Assembly (NCBI GenBank): GCA_934167485.1
Contig: CAKPKL010000015.1
Span: 1-23,561 of the forward strand
Origin: an uncultured Bacilli bacterium
GTDB lineage: Bacteria; Bacillota_I; Bacilli_A; RF39; UBA660
Length of the DNA: 23,561 nt
Direction of reading: 5' to 3'
Shown here piece by piece: positions 1 through 8,084 of the stretch; the stretch's first letter is position 1, and each line of letters starts with the position of its first letter. The notes under the pieces were generated by a model. The model was given only the letters and a program-made list of their open reading frames with translations, made no database searches and was not told the DNA's origin. Made by a program: the position numbers and the translations under genes.

Positions 1-2184
1 TTTGATTGTGCTTTTCTAAATGAAAGTAGCTATAGTAATATCGTAAAAGAAACAGGTAAATTAACAGTAACACCAATAACAACACCAATTGTTGTAACAG
101 CTGATTCAGATACTAAGGTATATGATGGTACTGAATTAACAAAAAATACTTATACATATACAGATAATGTATTAGTATCTGGTGATAAGTTAGAAGCTAC
201 AATTACTGGTAGCCAAAAATATGTAGGAACTAAAAATAATGTTGTAAGCGATGTTAAAGTAATGAGAAATGGTATGGATATTACATCTAACTATACAATG
301 GGAACACATGAAGATGGTACTTTAAAAGTAACTGAAGCAACACAAACATTTAATGTTAATGAAAATGTTAATGTATTAGTAAATGGAATTCTTACTGTTG
401 ATGAAATAAAAGCTCAATTAGGTTCTAATATTGCAGATTATAATATTGAATATGTAAGTGGAGGTGCTGGTTCATTTGATTCAACTACTGGATTTACTGC
501 TGGTGCAACTAGCGGACAAGTAGAAATGAAAGCTATTGCTCCTGCAATAGATGAAAATCGTGATGGAACAAATGAATATGCTGAAGCAAAGAAAACATTC
601 TATATCAATGTTGTTGATAAAGAAACAGTAACAATCAGTGGTTTAGAAGATAATCAAGTATTTACTTTTGATAATACTACTAAAACTCCATGGGGAACAG
701 GCACAATTACAGTTGAAGGTAATAAAGTTGATGTAAATGAATTAGAGATATTTTACAATGGAACTGGTAGTACAACATATAGTAGTAAGTTTGCTCCAGT
801 AGATGCTGGTACTTATACAATAACTTATAAAGTTAAAGATAGTAACCCTAACTATGTAGGAAGTGTAACTTATGCTTTCACAATTAAGAAAGCACAATTA
901 AATAAACCAACTGCTAGTACAACATCATTTGTATATGATGGTACAAGTAAAGGATATAGTTCATTCCATGATAGCGATGTATTTGAATTTACAGGTACTA
1001 ATTCTGCTACAAATGTAGGTAATTATAGTCTTACAATATCTTTAAAAGATAAAAATAATTATGAGTGGAAAGATGACGGTACAACTACTGATGTAGTTAT
1101 TAACTGGTCTATCACTCAAGCAACACCTGATTATACAGTACCAACTGGATTAACTGGTGTTAAAGGTAATTTCTTAAGTAGTATTGAACTTCCTTATGGA
1201 TTTACTTGGAATAATGCTAGTGAACTTTTAGCTGCTGGAACTCATACTTATAAAGCTACTTATACACCTGAAGATACAACAAACTATAAAGTTATTGATA
1301 ATATTGATATAACTGTTGTTGTAAAAAATAAATTTGTATTAAGTGGAATTGTTAATGGTGGAAATGGTACAATAAGCGTTTCTAGTCTAGAAGTATTAGA
1401 AGGAGAAAAAGCAGAAGTTGTATTTACACCAGATACTGGTTATATGATTGACAAAGTTCTTGTTGAAGAAACAGAAGTTGAAGTAACTGGTAATAAATTA
1501 GAACTTACTATGGATGGAAATAAATTAGTTACAGTAAGTTATAAGAAAATACCATTCACAGTAACTGTTAAAGATGTAGATGGTGCTACTATTACTCCAA
1601 ATGGTGCTGTTTCAGTTAATTATGGTGAAGATAAGGAATTTACTATAACTGCTAATAGTGGATATAAGTTAGTTAAAGTTCTAGTTGATGGAACTGATAA
1701 AACTTCTGATATGGTTGGTAATATTTTAAAACTTACAAATATAACAACTAATATCAATTTAGAAGTTGTAGTAGAAAAAATAGTTTATGCAGTAATTGAA
1801 GGAGCTAATCAAAAATATACAATCTCTAAAAATGAAGAAGCTAAATTTAGAATCAATGCTGACTTTAGATTGTTTGATGATGGTAAAGTGTATGTTGATA
1901 ATAAATTAGTTGATCCTAAAAATTATACAGCAGAATCAGGAAGCACAATAATTACATTAAAGAAAGACTTTGTTGATACATTATCTGTTGGAGAACATAC
2001 TTTAAAAGTGTTATTCAATGATGGTGGGGAAGCAACAGCAATATTCAATGTAGTAAAAGTAACAGTGCCTACTGATAATCCAAATACTGGAGATAATATT
2101 GCATTCTATATAATAAGTGGAATCTTATCTATAATAGGATTAGCAGTAGCTTTAATTAGTTATAGAAGAAAACAAACAAATTAA
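1..2184 (+). CDS. Large cell-wall-anchored repeat protein, 3' part (NPNTG sorting signal)
   Basis: The frame is open from base 1, so this is the C-terminal 727 codons of a longer protein; the ATG at 262 is internal and not the start. The visible part begins with an MBG/YDG-type adhesin module (VYDGTEL, then SGDKLEATITGSQKYVGT, codons ~40-115). Further beta-sandwich modules follow, with a second YDGT module near codon 315, then two modules resembling Listeria-type bacterial repeats (codons ~445-600, GYMIDKVLV and GYKLVKVLV). The last is an X2-like module (FRLFDDGKVYVD). The C-terminus is a sortase signal: NPNTGDN at 2077-2097, one hydrophobic helix and an RRKQTN basic tail. The NPxT motif rather than LPxTG fits the class B sortase at 3168. 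Inferred role: surface adhesin or structural protein. Confident as a sortase substrate, not as to ligand. A terminator follows directly. Confidence 0.88.
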   Translation, partial: FDCAFLNESSYSNIVKETGKLTVTPITTPIVVTADSDTKVYDGTELTKNTYTYTDNVLVSGDKLEATITGSQKYVGTKNNVVSDVKVMRNGMDITSNYTMGTHEDGTLKVTEATQTFNVNENVNVLVNGILTVDEIKAQLGSNIADYNIEYVSGGAGSFDSTTGFTAGATSGQVEMKAIAPAIDENRDGTNEYAEAKKTFYINVVDKETVTISGLEDNQVFTFDNTTKTPWGTGTITVEGNKVDVNELEIFYNGTGSTTYSSKFAPVDAGTYTITYKVKDSNPNYVGSVTYAFTIKKAQLNKPTASTTSFVYDGTSKGYSSFHDSDVFEFTGTNSATNVGNYSLTISLKDKNNYEWKDDGTTTDVVINWSITQATPDYTVPTGLTGVKGNFLSSIELPYGFTWNNASELLAAGTHTYKATYTPEDTTNYKVIDNIDITVVVKNKFVLSGIVNGGNGTISVSSLEVLEGEKAEVVFTPDTGYMIDKVLVEETEVEVTGNKLELTMDGNKLVTVSYKKIPFTVTVKDVDGATITPNGAVSVNYGEDKEFTITANSGYKLVKVLVDGTDKTSDMVGNILKLTNITTNINLEVVVEKIVYAVIEGANQKYTISKNEEAKFRINADFRLFDDGKVYVDNKLVDPKNYTAESGSTIITLKKDFVDTLSVGEHTLKVLFNDGGEATAIFNVVKVTVPTDNPNTGDNIAFYIISGILSIIGLAVALISYRRKQTN

Positions 2185-2189
2185 ACTGT

Positions 2190-2218
2190 GAGTTAGAGTT
2201 TTCTCTAACTCCTTTTTT
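2190..2218 (+). terminator. Intrinsic terminator after the surface protein
   Basis: A perfect 9-bp stem GAGTTAGAG/CTCTAACTC with a TTTT loop is followed by C and six T. It begins 5 bases after the stop of the NPNTG protein. Confidence 0.9.
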
Positions 2219-2243
2219 AATATAAAAATTGAGGGATGATAAT

Positions 2244-2738
2244 GTGAAAAAGGCAAAATTAAAGATAAAGAAATTATCTAAAAAACAAATTTTCATTATT
2301 TCAAGTATTCTTCTAATTGTTATACTTATTTTTGTTTTAATATCATCAAGAGGACCATATGTAGGTAAAATAAAAGATGGAAAAGCTATATACATTGATA
2401 GAGTTAAAAATGTAACAGTGTATCCTGAAAAAAACAAGACATTAATAGAATTTGAGAATAATCAAGAACTGATTGACAATTGTATAATATCAAATGAAAT
2501 ATATGATAAATTTAAGAATAATGATCCACTTTATAATATAACAGTTAAAGACTATTCTAAACTATCTAACTTATCAGCTAAAGAGAATTATAATATAAAT
2601 AAATCTTTACAATTAAAGTTAGTTAAAGAAACTGATAGTTATGCTGATTATTATGCAATGACTTGTGGATTCAAAAACAAACAAGAACTTATGAAATATA
2701 CTAAAGCAGTTATAAAACTTGCTAATAAAGTTAAATAA
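2244..2738 (+). CDS. Small single-pass membrane protein, unknown
   Basis: About 164 residues with a lysine-rich cytoplasmic N-terminus, one hydrophobic helix (IFIISSILLIVILIFVLI) and an outside domain of about 125 residues with no motif I recognise. I chose the GTG at 2244 because GAGGG (2231-2235) lies 8 bases upstream. A TTG at 2229 would add five residues but has no ribosome binding site. The gene lies between two terminators (2190-2218 and 2744-2773), so it seems to be its own transcription unit. The position between surface-protein genes suggests an envelope role; this is inference only. Confidence 0.65.
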   Translation: MKKAKLKIKKLSKKQIFIISSILLIVILIFVLISSRGPYVGKIKDGKAIYIDRVKNVTVYPEKNKTLIEFENNQELIDNCIISNEIYDKFKNNDPLYNITVKDYSKLSNLSAKENYNINKSLQLKLVKETDSYADYYAMTCGFKNKQELMKYTKAVIKLANKVK

Positions 2739-2743
2739 GTTTG

Positions 2744-2773
2744 ATAAGCAGTATCACCACTGCTTATTTTTTT
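2744..2773 (+). terminator. Intrinsic terminator
   Basis: The stem ATAAGCAGT/ACTGCTTAT (9 bp) with loop ATCACC runs into seven T. It lies 5 bases after the stop of the small membrane protein gene. Confidence 0.9.
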
Positions 2774-2839
2774 CTAACTTTTTTTTTATTTGTTATAGTA
2801 TTTGTTTGTAATTTTTTACTTTTCAAGGTATTCTTTTCT

Positions 2840-3000
2840 AAAGAAGTGATATTACTAACTATAGCAAAATTATATACAACTAAATTTGTAAGGTTTAAAT
2901 ATGGAGTAGAAGGACTTAAAACTGGATATACAAAAGAAGTTGGTTTTTGTCTTACAGCAACCATGAAAAAGATGGCATGAGAGTAATTTATTAGACTTTA
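2840..3000 (+). pseudogene. Remnant of D-Ala-D-Ala carboxypeptidase (peptidase S11, DacA/DacF-like)
   Basis: One reading frame encodes TTKFVRFKYGVEGLKTGYTK followed by EVGFCLTATMKK. This is the segment around the KTG active-site motif (2918-2926) of S11 D-alanyl-D-alanine carboxypeptidases, which trim peptidoglycan stem peptides. The frame then stops (TGA 2978-2980). Shifting by one base after the run of A restores DGMRVIY, as in the family, before a stop at about 3000. The upstream parts with the SxxK and SxN motifs are missing. The fragment is therefore a truncated, frameshifted relic; the gene had its Ser and Lys elsewhere and cannot work. Upstream bases (2774-2860) are T-rich and give no recognisable protein. 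Exact borders are uncertain. Confidence 0.7.
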
Positions 3001-3042
3001 TATAAAAAACATATTAGTTGATAATATAAAATTTAATTAATC

Positions 3043-3075
3043 AATACTTAGAATACTAATTTTAAGTATTTTTTT
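3043..3075 (+). terminator. Possible terminator after the carboxypeptidase remnant
   Basis: The stem AATACTTA/TAAGTATT (8 bp, A/T-rich) with a 12-base loop is followed by a run of T. It is weak in G/C but well placed to have served the decayed gene. Confidence 0.5.
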
Positions 3076-3128
3076 AAATATTATGAAATTTATTAATAAT
3101 AAAGAAGAATAAAATAATTATTAACAAT

Positions 3129-3160
3129 AAAAAAAGAAGTAAGAATTATTTTATTACTTC
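3129..3160 (-). terminator. Terminator of the sortase transcript
   Basis: On the plus strand a run of A (3129-3135) is followed by GAAGTAA (3136-3142) and TTACTTC (3154-3160). Read on the minus strand this is a 7-bp hairpin followed by seven T, just past the sortase stop at 3168. Confidence 0.7.
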
Positions 3161-3167
3161 ATAAGAA

Positions 3168-3989
3168 CTATTTTACTTCTTTTTTTATAAGTTTAGCATG
3201 AACTACCATCTTATCACTATTATTATAACAAGTTGATAAAGTAAGTATATTGTCAGTGGATGTAACATTTGTATTAAAGTTATGATTACTTCTATTTTTA
3301 ATCATATCTAAAAAGTTTTGATATGATGTATCATCACTAAAATCTGTTTGTAAGTAATCACTGGTAGTAGGTATGTGATAAACACTAAATACTTGCCATA
3401 AACTATTTTCTGTTTCTGTAGAAATTTTAATAACGTAATTATTTGTATTATTAAGCCATCCGTTATTTAAAATTTTTCTTAATGTTCCAAACATAGTCTT
3501 ATCAGTTCTTCCGTGAGCATAGATAATAGTATTTTTATTATTAGTGTCATTGTTTCTATAATCTAAAAATACCCATCCAGCTGAATTATATGATTTATTA
3601 AAACTATGAGTAAGATAGTATTTATTATTACTACCTTGAACAAAAGGATAATTGATATTTGTACCATTTACTTTTAACCAGCCAATAACATCTGGATTAG
3701 TTCTTTTTAATTCACTAAAATTAACATTTATCATATTCATATTTATATAGTCCCAATAAGGATTTTCTTCAGGAACTTCTTCTACTGGTTCTATTATTTC
3801 AGTATTTTCTGTATCTTTTACTTCTTCAACATCTACATTTTCTTGAATATTAGTTATTTCATTATTAGTTTTATTTGAATCCATTTTCCATTTTATTATA
3901 TTAATTATAGATATTGTTAAAGTTATAATAAATGTAATACTTACTAAAGTAAGTATTATATTTTTCCATTTGAGCTTTCTTTTTTTCAT
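3168..3989 (-). CDS. srtB: Class B sortase
   Basis: This membrane transpeptidase cleaves a sorting motif between Thr and the next residue and joins the protein to peptidoglycan. Of 273 residues, 9-33 form an N-terminal membrane anchor, followed by an acidic linker (45-75) and the catalytic barrel from about 80. Class B marks are WLKVNGTNINYPFVQG (104-119), the DYRN segment (143-146), YAHG with catalytic His159, and LTLSTC with catalytic Cys254. The residue before MVVHAKL, where family members usually carry the catalytic Arg, is Lys260. S. aureus class B sortase recognises NPQTN, and this window holds two candidate substrates with NPNTG and NPKTV. The gene starts 4 bases after the regulator gene, with AAGGGA inside that gene's end as ribosome binding site, so the two are one operon. 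Confidence 0.93.
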   Translation of the reverse strand: MKKRKLKWKNIILTLVSITFIITLTISIINIIKWKMDSNKTNNEITNIQENVDVEEVKDTENTEIIEPVEEVPEENPYWDYINMNMINVNFSELKRTNPDVIGWLKVNGTNINYPFVQGSNNKYYLTHSFNKSYNSAGWVFLDYRNNDTNNKNTIIYAHGRTDKTMFGTLRKILNNGWLNNTNNYVIKISTETENSLWQVFSVYHIPTTSDYLQTDFSDDTSYQNFLDMIKNRSNHNFNTNVTSTDNILTLSTCYNNSDKMVVHAKLIKKEVK

Positions 3990-3993
3990 ATGT

Positions 3994-5721
3994 TTATTCC
4001 CTTACAAGAGGATTAAAATTTTCAATGGATTCAATTAATTTAGGGTGCTCAATGATAAAATGTATAGTTGGATTAGAATTTTTTGAGATAATTATATAAT
4101 TATTTTTTACGGTTGTTATAGTTATATTTTTAAACGTTTGATCATATATGTAATTTATTTCATAGTTGTTTTCTTCTTTAGAATAATTTTTTGTAAGATT
4201 TAGATGCTCTATATATTCTTTATAAGTATAATTAATTCTTTTATCAAAAAATAAATTATCTAATAAAAGTGATGGCTCATTGGCTTTAAAATCATTTTCC
4301 TTAATTTTATAAATATAATCATTTACTATGTTCTTTTTCATTATATTTTTCATATATTTTAATTCATCATTTTTGTATTTAATTATTTTATCAGTATCTA
4401 TTTTTGAAATATTATTTCTTTTTAAAATTTTCATTAATAATTTATCTGAAATTGTAAATAAAGGTAATGATGAAAGCAATCTTTTTCTATCACTAAATAT
4501 ATTTTCATCTTTTCTTAAAAACATTTCATATTCGTTTATATTATTTTCTCTAAAAATTTCCATTAATGGTTTAGCTTTTTTTAACATAAAATTAGCTTTT
4601 TCTTTATAAGCATTTATTTCCTTTTTGTTCGTAGTTAAATAATATATTCCTTTGTTATGAAAGCCTTTAATACATTCTCCTGTTAAAGCTGTAACGCCTG
4701 AAACATAATTAAGATGATTATATATACTGTTTTTCAAATCTTTTAAATAGTAAGGTGATATTTGACCTGTCATATAAATTGGAATCCAACTTTCAAGTCC
4801 TAACATCATTTCATTAAATGGTCTATCTAAATTATGGATAATGTTTAGATGATGTCCTTTTTTTAAACACATTGCTATTGCAAACATCCACTTTTTACCA
4901 AATTCAATATCTTCTGCCATATCTTCCATTGGCATATCGCTACACATAAAAATATCTTCTGTTGATTTAGATAAAACTGTTGATTTAAAGAAATTTAGTT
5001 CTCCTTCTTTCATTTCCTCTAAACCATAATAGTGTCTTGTTTTTGTTCTGTAAAAAGGTATCGTTGGAACTTTTAATTTATCAAATTTTATTACTTTGAT
5101 GTAATCATCTAAATTGAAAGAATCAAGATTATATAAAAAATCCGATATTTGATTTTTAGTTGATACAGTTTCACTTGTTAGCCATGAAAATAAAGTGTTA
5201 TAGAATTTATTATTTGCTAAATCACTTTTTTTACATCCGATAATTATAGATAATTTATTTATATCTTCTGAACTTTTGTATTTAGAATAAATATAGGAAC
5301 ATATTTTATTTGAAAAATCTATTGGATTTGAAGGCTTTGCTTTGCCATATCTAATTCTTGAAATATGTGAAGCATCAAAAATAATAAATTTTGACATTTC
5401 ATTGGTATTTATATTTAATGAAGTTATTAAGATATTTAGATTATTACTAAACGTAGTATAATCAAAGTCATCACTCGGTAAAGTAGAATTAAAATCATTT
5501 ATTATTTTGTCAAATGTATATTTATTTTTACCATTTTTCTGCGCAATATTAAAAATAGCTGTCGTTAGTTTTTTCATTTGTTCACTATTCTTAATTGGAG
5601 TTCTATCACCACTTCGGTATCTGCTGATAACTGTTTCGGACAGATTGGAAACATCCGATAATTTTTTTTGAGAACAATTTAATTCTTGTAAATACTTATT
5701 TAAAACATCTTTAAAATTCAT
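3994..5721 (-). CDS. Large XRE-type helix-turn-helix regulator
   Basis: 575 residues. The N-terminus (about 5-60) is a Cro/CI-type helix-turn-helix: SQKKLSDVSNLSETVISRYR followed by SGDRTP. A second, degenerate HTH-like segment lies at about 88-135 (MSKFIIFDASHISRIRYG). The remaining ~440 residues form a large domain I cannot assign, possibly ligand sensing. Similar long XRE proteins occur in gut Firmicutes. The gene is first in a minus-strand operon with the sortase and diverges from the three-gene surface operon starting at 5946. A likely -10 (TATAAT on the minus strand, plus-strand 5744-5749) lies just upstream, and a palindrome at 5777-5807 is a plausible operator. Inference: it controls the sortase and its substrate genes. 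It is intact and soluble, with no membrane helix. Confidence 0.82.
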   Translation of the reverse strand: MNFKDVLNKYLQELNCSQKKLSDVSNLSETVISRYRSGDRTPIKNSEQMKKLTTAIFNIAQKNGKNKYTFDKIINDFNSTLPSDDFDYTTFSNNLNILITSLNINTNEMSKFIIFDASHISRIRYGKAKPSNPIDFSNKICSYIYSKYKSSEDINKLSIIIGCKKSDLANNKFYNTLFSWLTSETVSTKNQISDFLYNLDSFNLDDYIKVIKFDKLKVPTIPFYRTKTRHYYGLEEMKEGELNFFKSTVLSKSTEDIFMCSDMPMEDMAEDIEFGKKWMFAIAMCLKKGHHLNIIHNLDRPFNEMMLGLESWIPIYMTGQISPYYLKDLKNSIYNHLNYVSGVTALTGECIKGFHNKGIYYLTTNKKEINAYKEKANFMLKKAKPLMEIFRENNINEYEMFLRKDENIFSDRKRLLSSLPLFTISDKLLMKILKRNNISKIDTDKIIKYKNDELKYMKNIMKKNIVNDYIYKIKENDFKANEPSLLLDNLFFDKRINYTYKEYIEHLNLTKNYSKEENNYEINYIYDQTFKNITITTVKNNYIIISKNSNPTIHFIIEHPKLIESIENFNPLVRE

Positions 5722-5743
5722 AACATATCATCCCTTAAAATAT

Positions 5744-5749
5744 ATTATA
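5744..5749 (-). promoter_or_regulatory. -10 box of the regulator-sortase operon
   Basis: The minus strand reads TATAAT about 23 bases before the ATG of the regulator gene, followed by AAGGGATGAT as ribosome binding site. A clear -35 box is not visible. Confidence 0.5.
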
Positions 5750-5776
5750 CTATAAATTAAAAGGATAATAAACTTC

Positions 5777-5823
5777 TTACCATCAAAAACAATGTTTTTA
5801 GTGGTAAAACTGTTGTTTTTTAG
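5777..5823. promoter_or_regulatory. Palindromic operator candidate between divergent operons
   Basis: TTACCATCAAAAAC (5777-5790), a 3-base centre and GTTTTTAGTGGTAA (5794-5807) form a 31-bp dyad with 12 of 14 positions paired. A related half-element AAAAC-tgtt-GTTTTTTAG follows at 5806-5823 and overlaps the putative -35 of the 5946 operon. Its place between a DNA-binding regulator and its divergent neighbours suggests the regulator's binding site. Confidence 0.6.
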
Positions 5824-5841
5824 ATTGCTTCAAATTATAAT
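5813..5841 (+). promoter_or_regulatory. Putative promoter of the surface operon
   Basis: TTGTTT (5813-5818), a 17-base spacer and a perfect TATAAT (5836-5841) precede the gene at 5946. The 5' leader would be about 100 bases. The -35 lies in the repeat element described as an operator. Confidence 0.55.
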
Positions 5842-5945
5842 AATATAGAGAGGAATAATCCTTCATAAAAAAATAGTACAGAAAGTGAGTAAGTGAATTT
5901 CAAAAAAAGAGTTTGCAAGACAAATTATAAGAGGAGAGTGATTTT

Positions 5946-7022
5946 ATGGAAATTAGAAAGTTAAAAGGTTCACACAAAAAATTATTAATAATTGGCATAG
6001 CTGTATTTACTATTGTGTTAGGCTCTGCTTTATTTGCTAAAGATGGCAGTAAAGGAATATTTTATAATCCTGATAAAAACATAAAAATAGTTAAGTCAGA
6101 AGCTAGTAAAATAGAACTAGAAGATTATTCAACCAATGAGTTTTCTATTAAGAAACCTAAAGGATGGGAAGTTGAAACATTAGGAGATTATATACATTAT
6201 ACAATTAAAGTATATAATCCAAATAATCCCCTATATCAATTTTTCTTTAATATGAAAACAGAAGGATATAATAAATCAGAAGATGCAAAAAGATGGCAAC
6301 AAAAATATTATCCAAATAATCCATTTGCAAAAACTAGTGTAATAGCTACTAAAGATACCGAAGGCTTTTATAAAATATTTAATGATTTAGGTACTTTAAA
6401 TAATACAGCTTCATTTACGTTTCCAACCTTAACTGATTTTACAGTAAGTGAAAATTTAGGTAAAGGCAGTTTAGGTGGGGATATGCTTAGAGCAACATTT
6501 AAAGATTCTAGCGGTAAAGAGGGAGAAGGAATATTTACGGCTTATGTATATGATGCTGGGTCATATTATGTCACTGAAAATATAATCTCAGGAAAACAAA
6601 TTGATATATATTTCTTAAATGTATATGACACAATTTTTATTACAGCACCAAAAGATGAATTTATTGATTGGGAAGATATTTTAAATACTATTTGTTCTTC
6701 ATTAAATTTTACTGATTCTTTTATAAACGGGTTTAATAATCAACAAGATGCGACTATGAAGAACTTCCAACAAATTAGAGCGATAGGTAATCAAATAAGT
6801 GATGGAATAATGGATTCTTGGAATAAGAGAAATACATCTTTTGATATAATGAGCCAAAAACAGAGTGATGCAACACTTGGTTATGAAAGAGTATATGATA
6901 CTGAGACTAATGAAATATATAAAGCATATAATGGATTTACTGATGATTATGATGGCGAAAGATATAAAACTATAACGGATGATATGTATTCAAAAAAGAC
7001 AAGTGGATTTATAGAAAAGTAG
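5946..7022 (+). CDS. Membrane-anchored extracellular protein, unknown
   Basis: 358 residues. Residues 1-12 are basic and 13-30 form a hydrophobic helix (LLIIGIAVFTIVLGSALFA), an uncleaved anchor or a signal peptide. The rest looks extracellular: a beta-rich part (about 55-230) beginning EFSIKKPKGWEVETLGDYIH, then a C-terminal part with SDATLGYERVYDTETNEIYKA and a tyrosine-rich end. I do not recognise a named family. GAGGAG at 5931-5936 supports the ATG at 5946. It is the first gene of a plus-strand operon diverging from the XRE regulator and sortase; the next gene starts 8 bases after its stop. Inference: a partner or substrate-associated component of the sortase-dependent surface system. It carries no sorting motif of its own. 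Confidence 0.72.
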   Translation: MEIRKLKGSHKKLLIIGIAVFTIVLGSALFAKDGSKGIFYNPDKNIKIVKSEASKIELEDYSTNEFSIKKPKGWEVETLGDYIHYTIKVYNPNNPLYQFFFNMKTEGYNKSEDAKRWQQKYYPNNPFAKTSVIATKDTEGFYKIFNDLGTLNNTASFTFPTLTDFTVSENLGKGSLGGDMLRATFKDSSGKEGEGIFTAYVYDAGSYYVTENIISGKQIDIYFLNVYDTIFITAPKDEFIDWEDILNTICSSLNFTDSFINGFNNQQDATMKNFQQIRAIGNQISDGIMDSWNKRNTSFDIMSQKQSDATLGYERVYDTETNEIYKAYNGFTDDYDGERYKTITDDMYSKKTSGFIEK

Positions 7023-7029
7023 GTACAAA

Positions 7030-7968
7030 ATGAAGAAGAAAAAAAAGATATATGCTGTTATAGGGCTTGCCATATTGATAGTTGTTATAATTGCTATAGT
7101 TGCTATTAAAAGCAATAAACCAATGCCAATAAATCATACTTCATCAGATAATTCAACACTAGCAAAATCAATACAGGAAGAATTAAAACAAAAGGATTCC
7201 AATAAAGAATATTTAAAATTAAAAGGTGGAGAATTTCTAACAGAAGATACTTCTTTTAGTAAATATTCTTTTATAAATAATAATTCTATATATATTTTCA
7301 ATCCAGAAAAATTAGATAGTGGTGAATTTGTTTATAAAAAAGTATATGATATAGATAAAAATATTAAGGTTATGAATATTGCTCCTAACGATGGAGCAGA
7401 TATAAAGTTTTATGATTATAATGACAATATATACACATTACACGATGATAATACAGATAATAAAGTTAGAGATAGTTATGATATGTATTTAAATGCTAAT
7501 TATAGTCTAAGTGATTATCTTAAATGGAAATATTCACCAGAGTTTCTTGGTAAAAAGATAGATTATGATTTTATGTCTAATTATGTATATGTAAAGGATA
7601 ATGTTTTATATAGTAAAAACTATGGCAATGAAAAGTATCCTATTATTGAAAAAGCAAGTGGTAATTATGAAGGTGAGAAAATAATCAGAATTTACAATGA
7701 AAGAATACTTAAAACTGACAAAGCTTATTATGAATTGATGAGTTATTTTGATACTGATTTAAATAAAACAGTTACTACTACAGTTAAAATTAATTTGTTA
7801 ACTAAATATTATGATGAAGTATTAACATTTACATATAAATATGTAATATTAAAAGATTATACGCTTATACCTATAAATGATATTATGGAAAATAGGGTAA
7901 GAGATTATCAATATGATTATTATTTAGGTGGATTTAACTATATGAATGAGGTTAGATATGAGGAATAA
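7030..7968 (+). CDS. Membrane-anchored extracellular protein, unknown
   Basis: 312 residues: a KKKKK start, one hydrophobic helix (about 7-27, IYAVIGLAILIVVIIAIVAI), a Ser/Thr/Asn linker and an outside domain rich in Tyr, Asp and Asn. No family was recognised and no catalytic motif seen. It follows the preceding gene by 7 bases; the ribosome binding site AGTAGG overlaps that gene's stop, which indicates translational coupling. The 116-base gap to the next gene has no terminator, so the NPKTV-anchored protein at 8085 is probably on the same transcript. Function is unknown. Context suggests an envelope complex under the divergent XRE regulator. Confidence 0.7.
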   Translation: MKKKKKIYAVIGLAILIVVIIAIVAIKSNKPMPINHTSSDNSTLAKSIQEELKQKDSNKEYLKLKGGEFLTEDTSFSKYSFINNNSIYIFNPEKLDSGEFVYKKVYDIDKNIKVMNIAPNDGADIKFYDYNDNIYTLHDDNTDNKVRDSYDMYLNANYSLSDYLKWKYSPEFLGKKIDYDFMSNYVYVKDNVLYSKNYGNEKYPIIEKASGNYEGEKIIRIYNERILKTDKAYYELMSYFDTDLNKTVTTTVKINLLTKYYDEVLTFTYKYVILKDYTLIPINDIMENRVRDYQYDYYLGGFNYMNEVRYEE

Positions 7969-8084
7969 TGAGAGGAGTATGATATAGAGAAAAATATAAA
8001 ATAATATGTGATGCATCTATAAAAATTGCTACGACTATAAAGATTAATGATAAAAAAACAAAGAAAGTTAGGAGAAGAAAGAAT

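Noticed and set aside
262..264. ATG at 262 as the start of the first surface protein
   Set aside because: The same frame is open to base 1 and codes a clear adhesin module, and there is no ribosome binding site before 262.
2741..2980. A 79-residue membrane protein gene
   Set aside because: It starts inside the terminator of the upstream gene, and its only recognisable part is the KTG segment of a carboxypeptidase, so it is treated as a pseudogene fragment.
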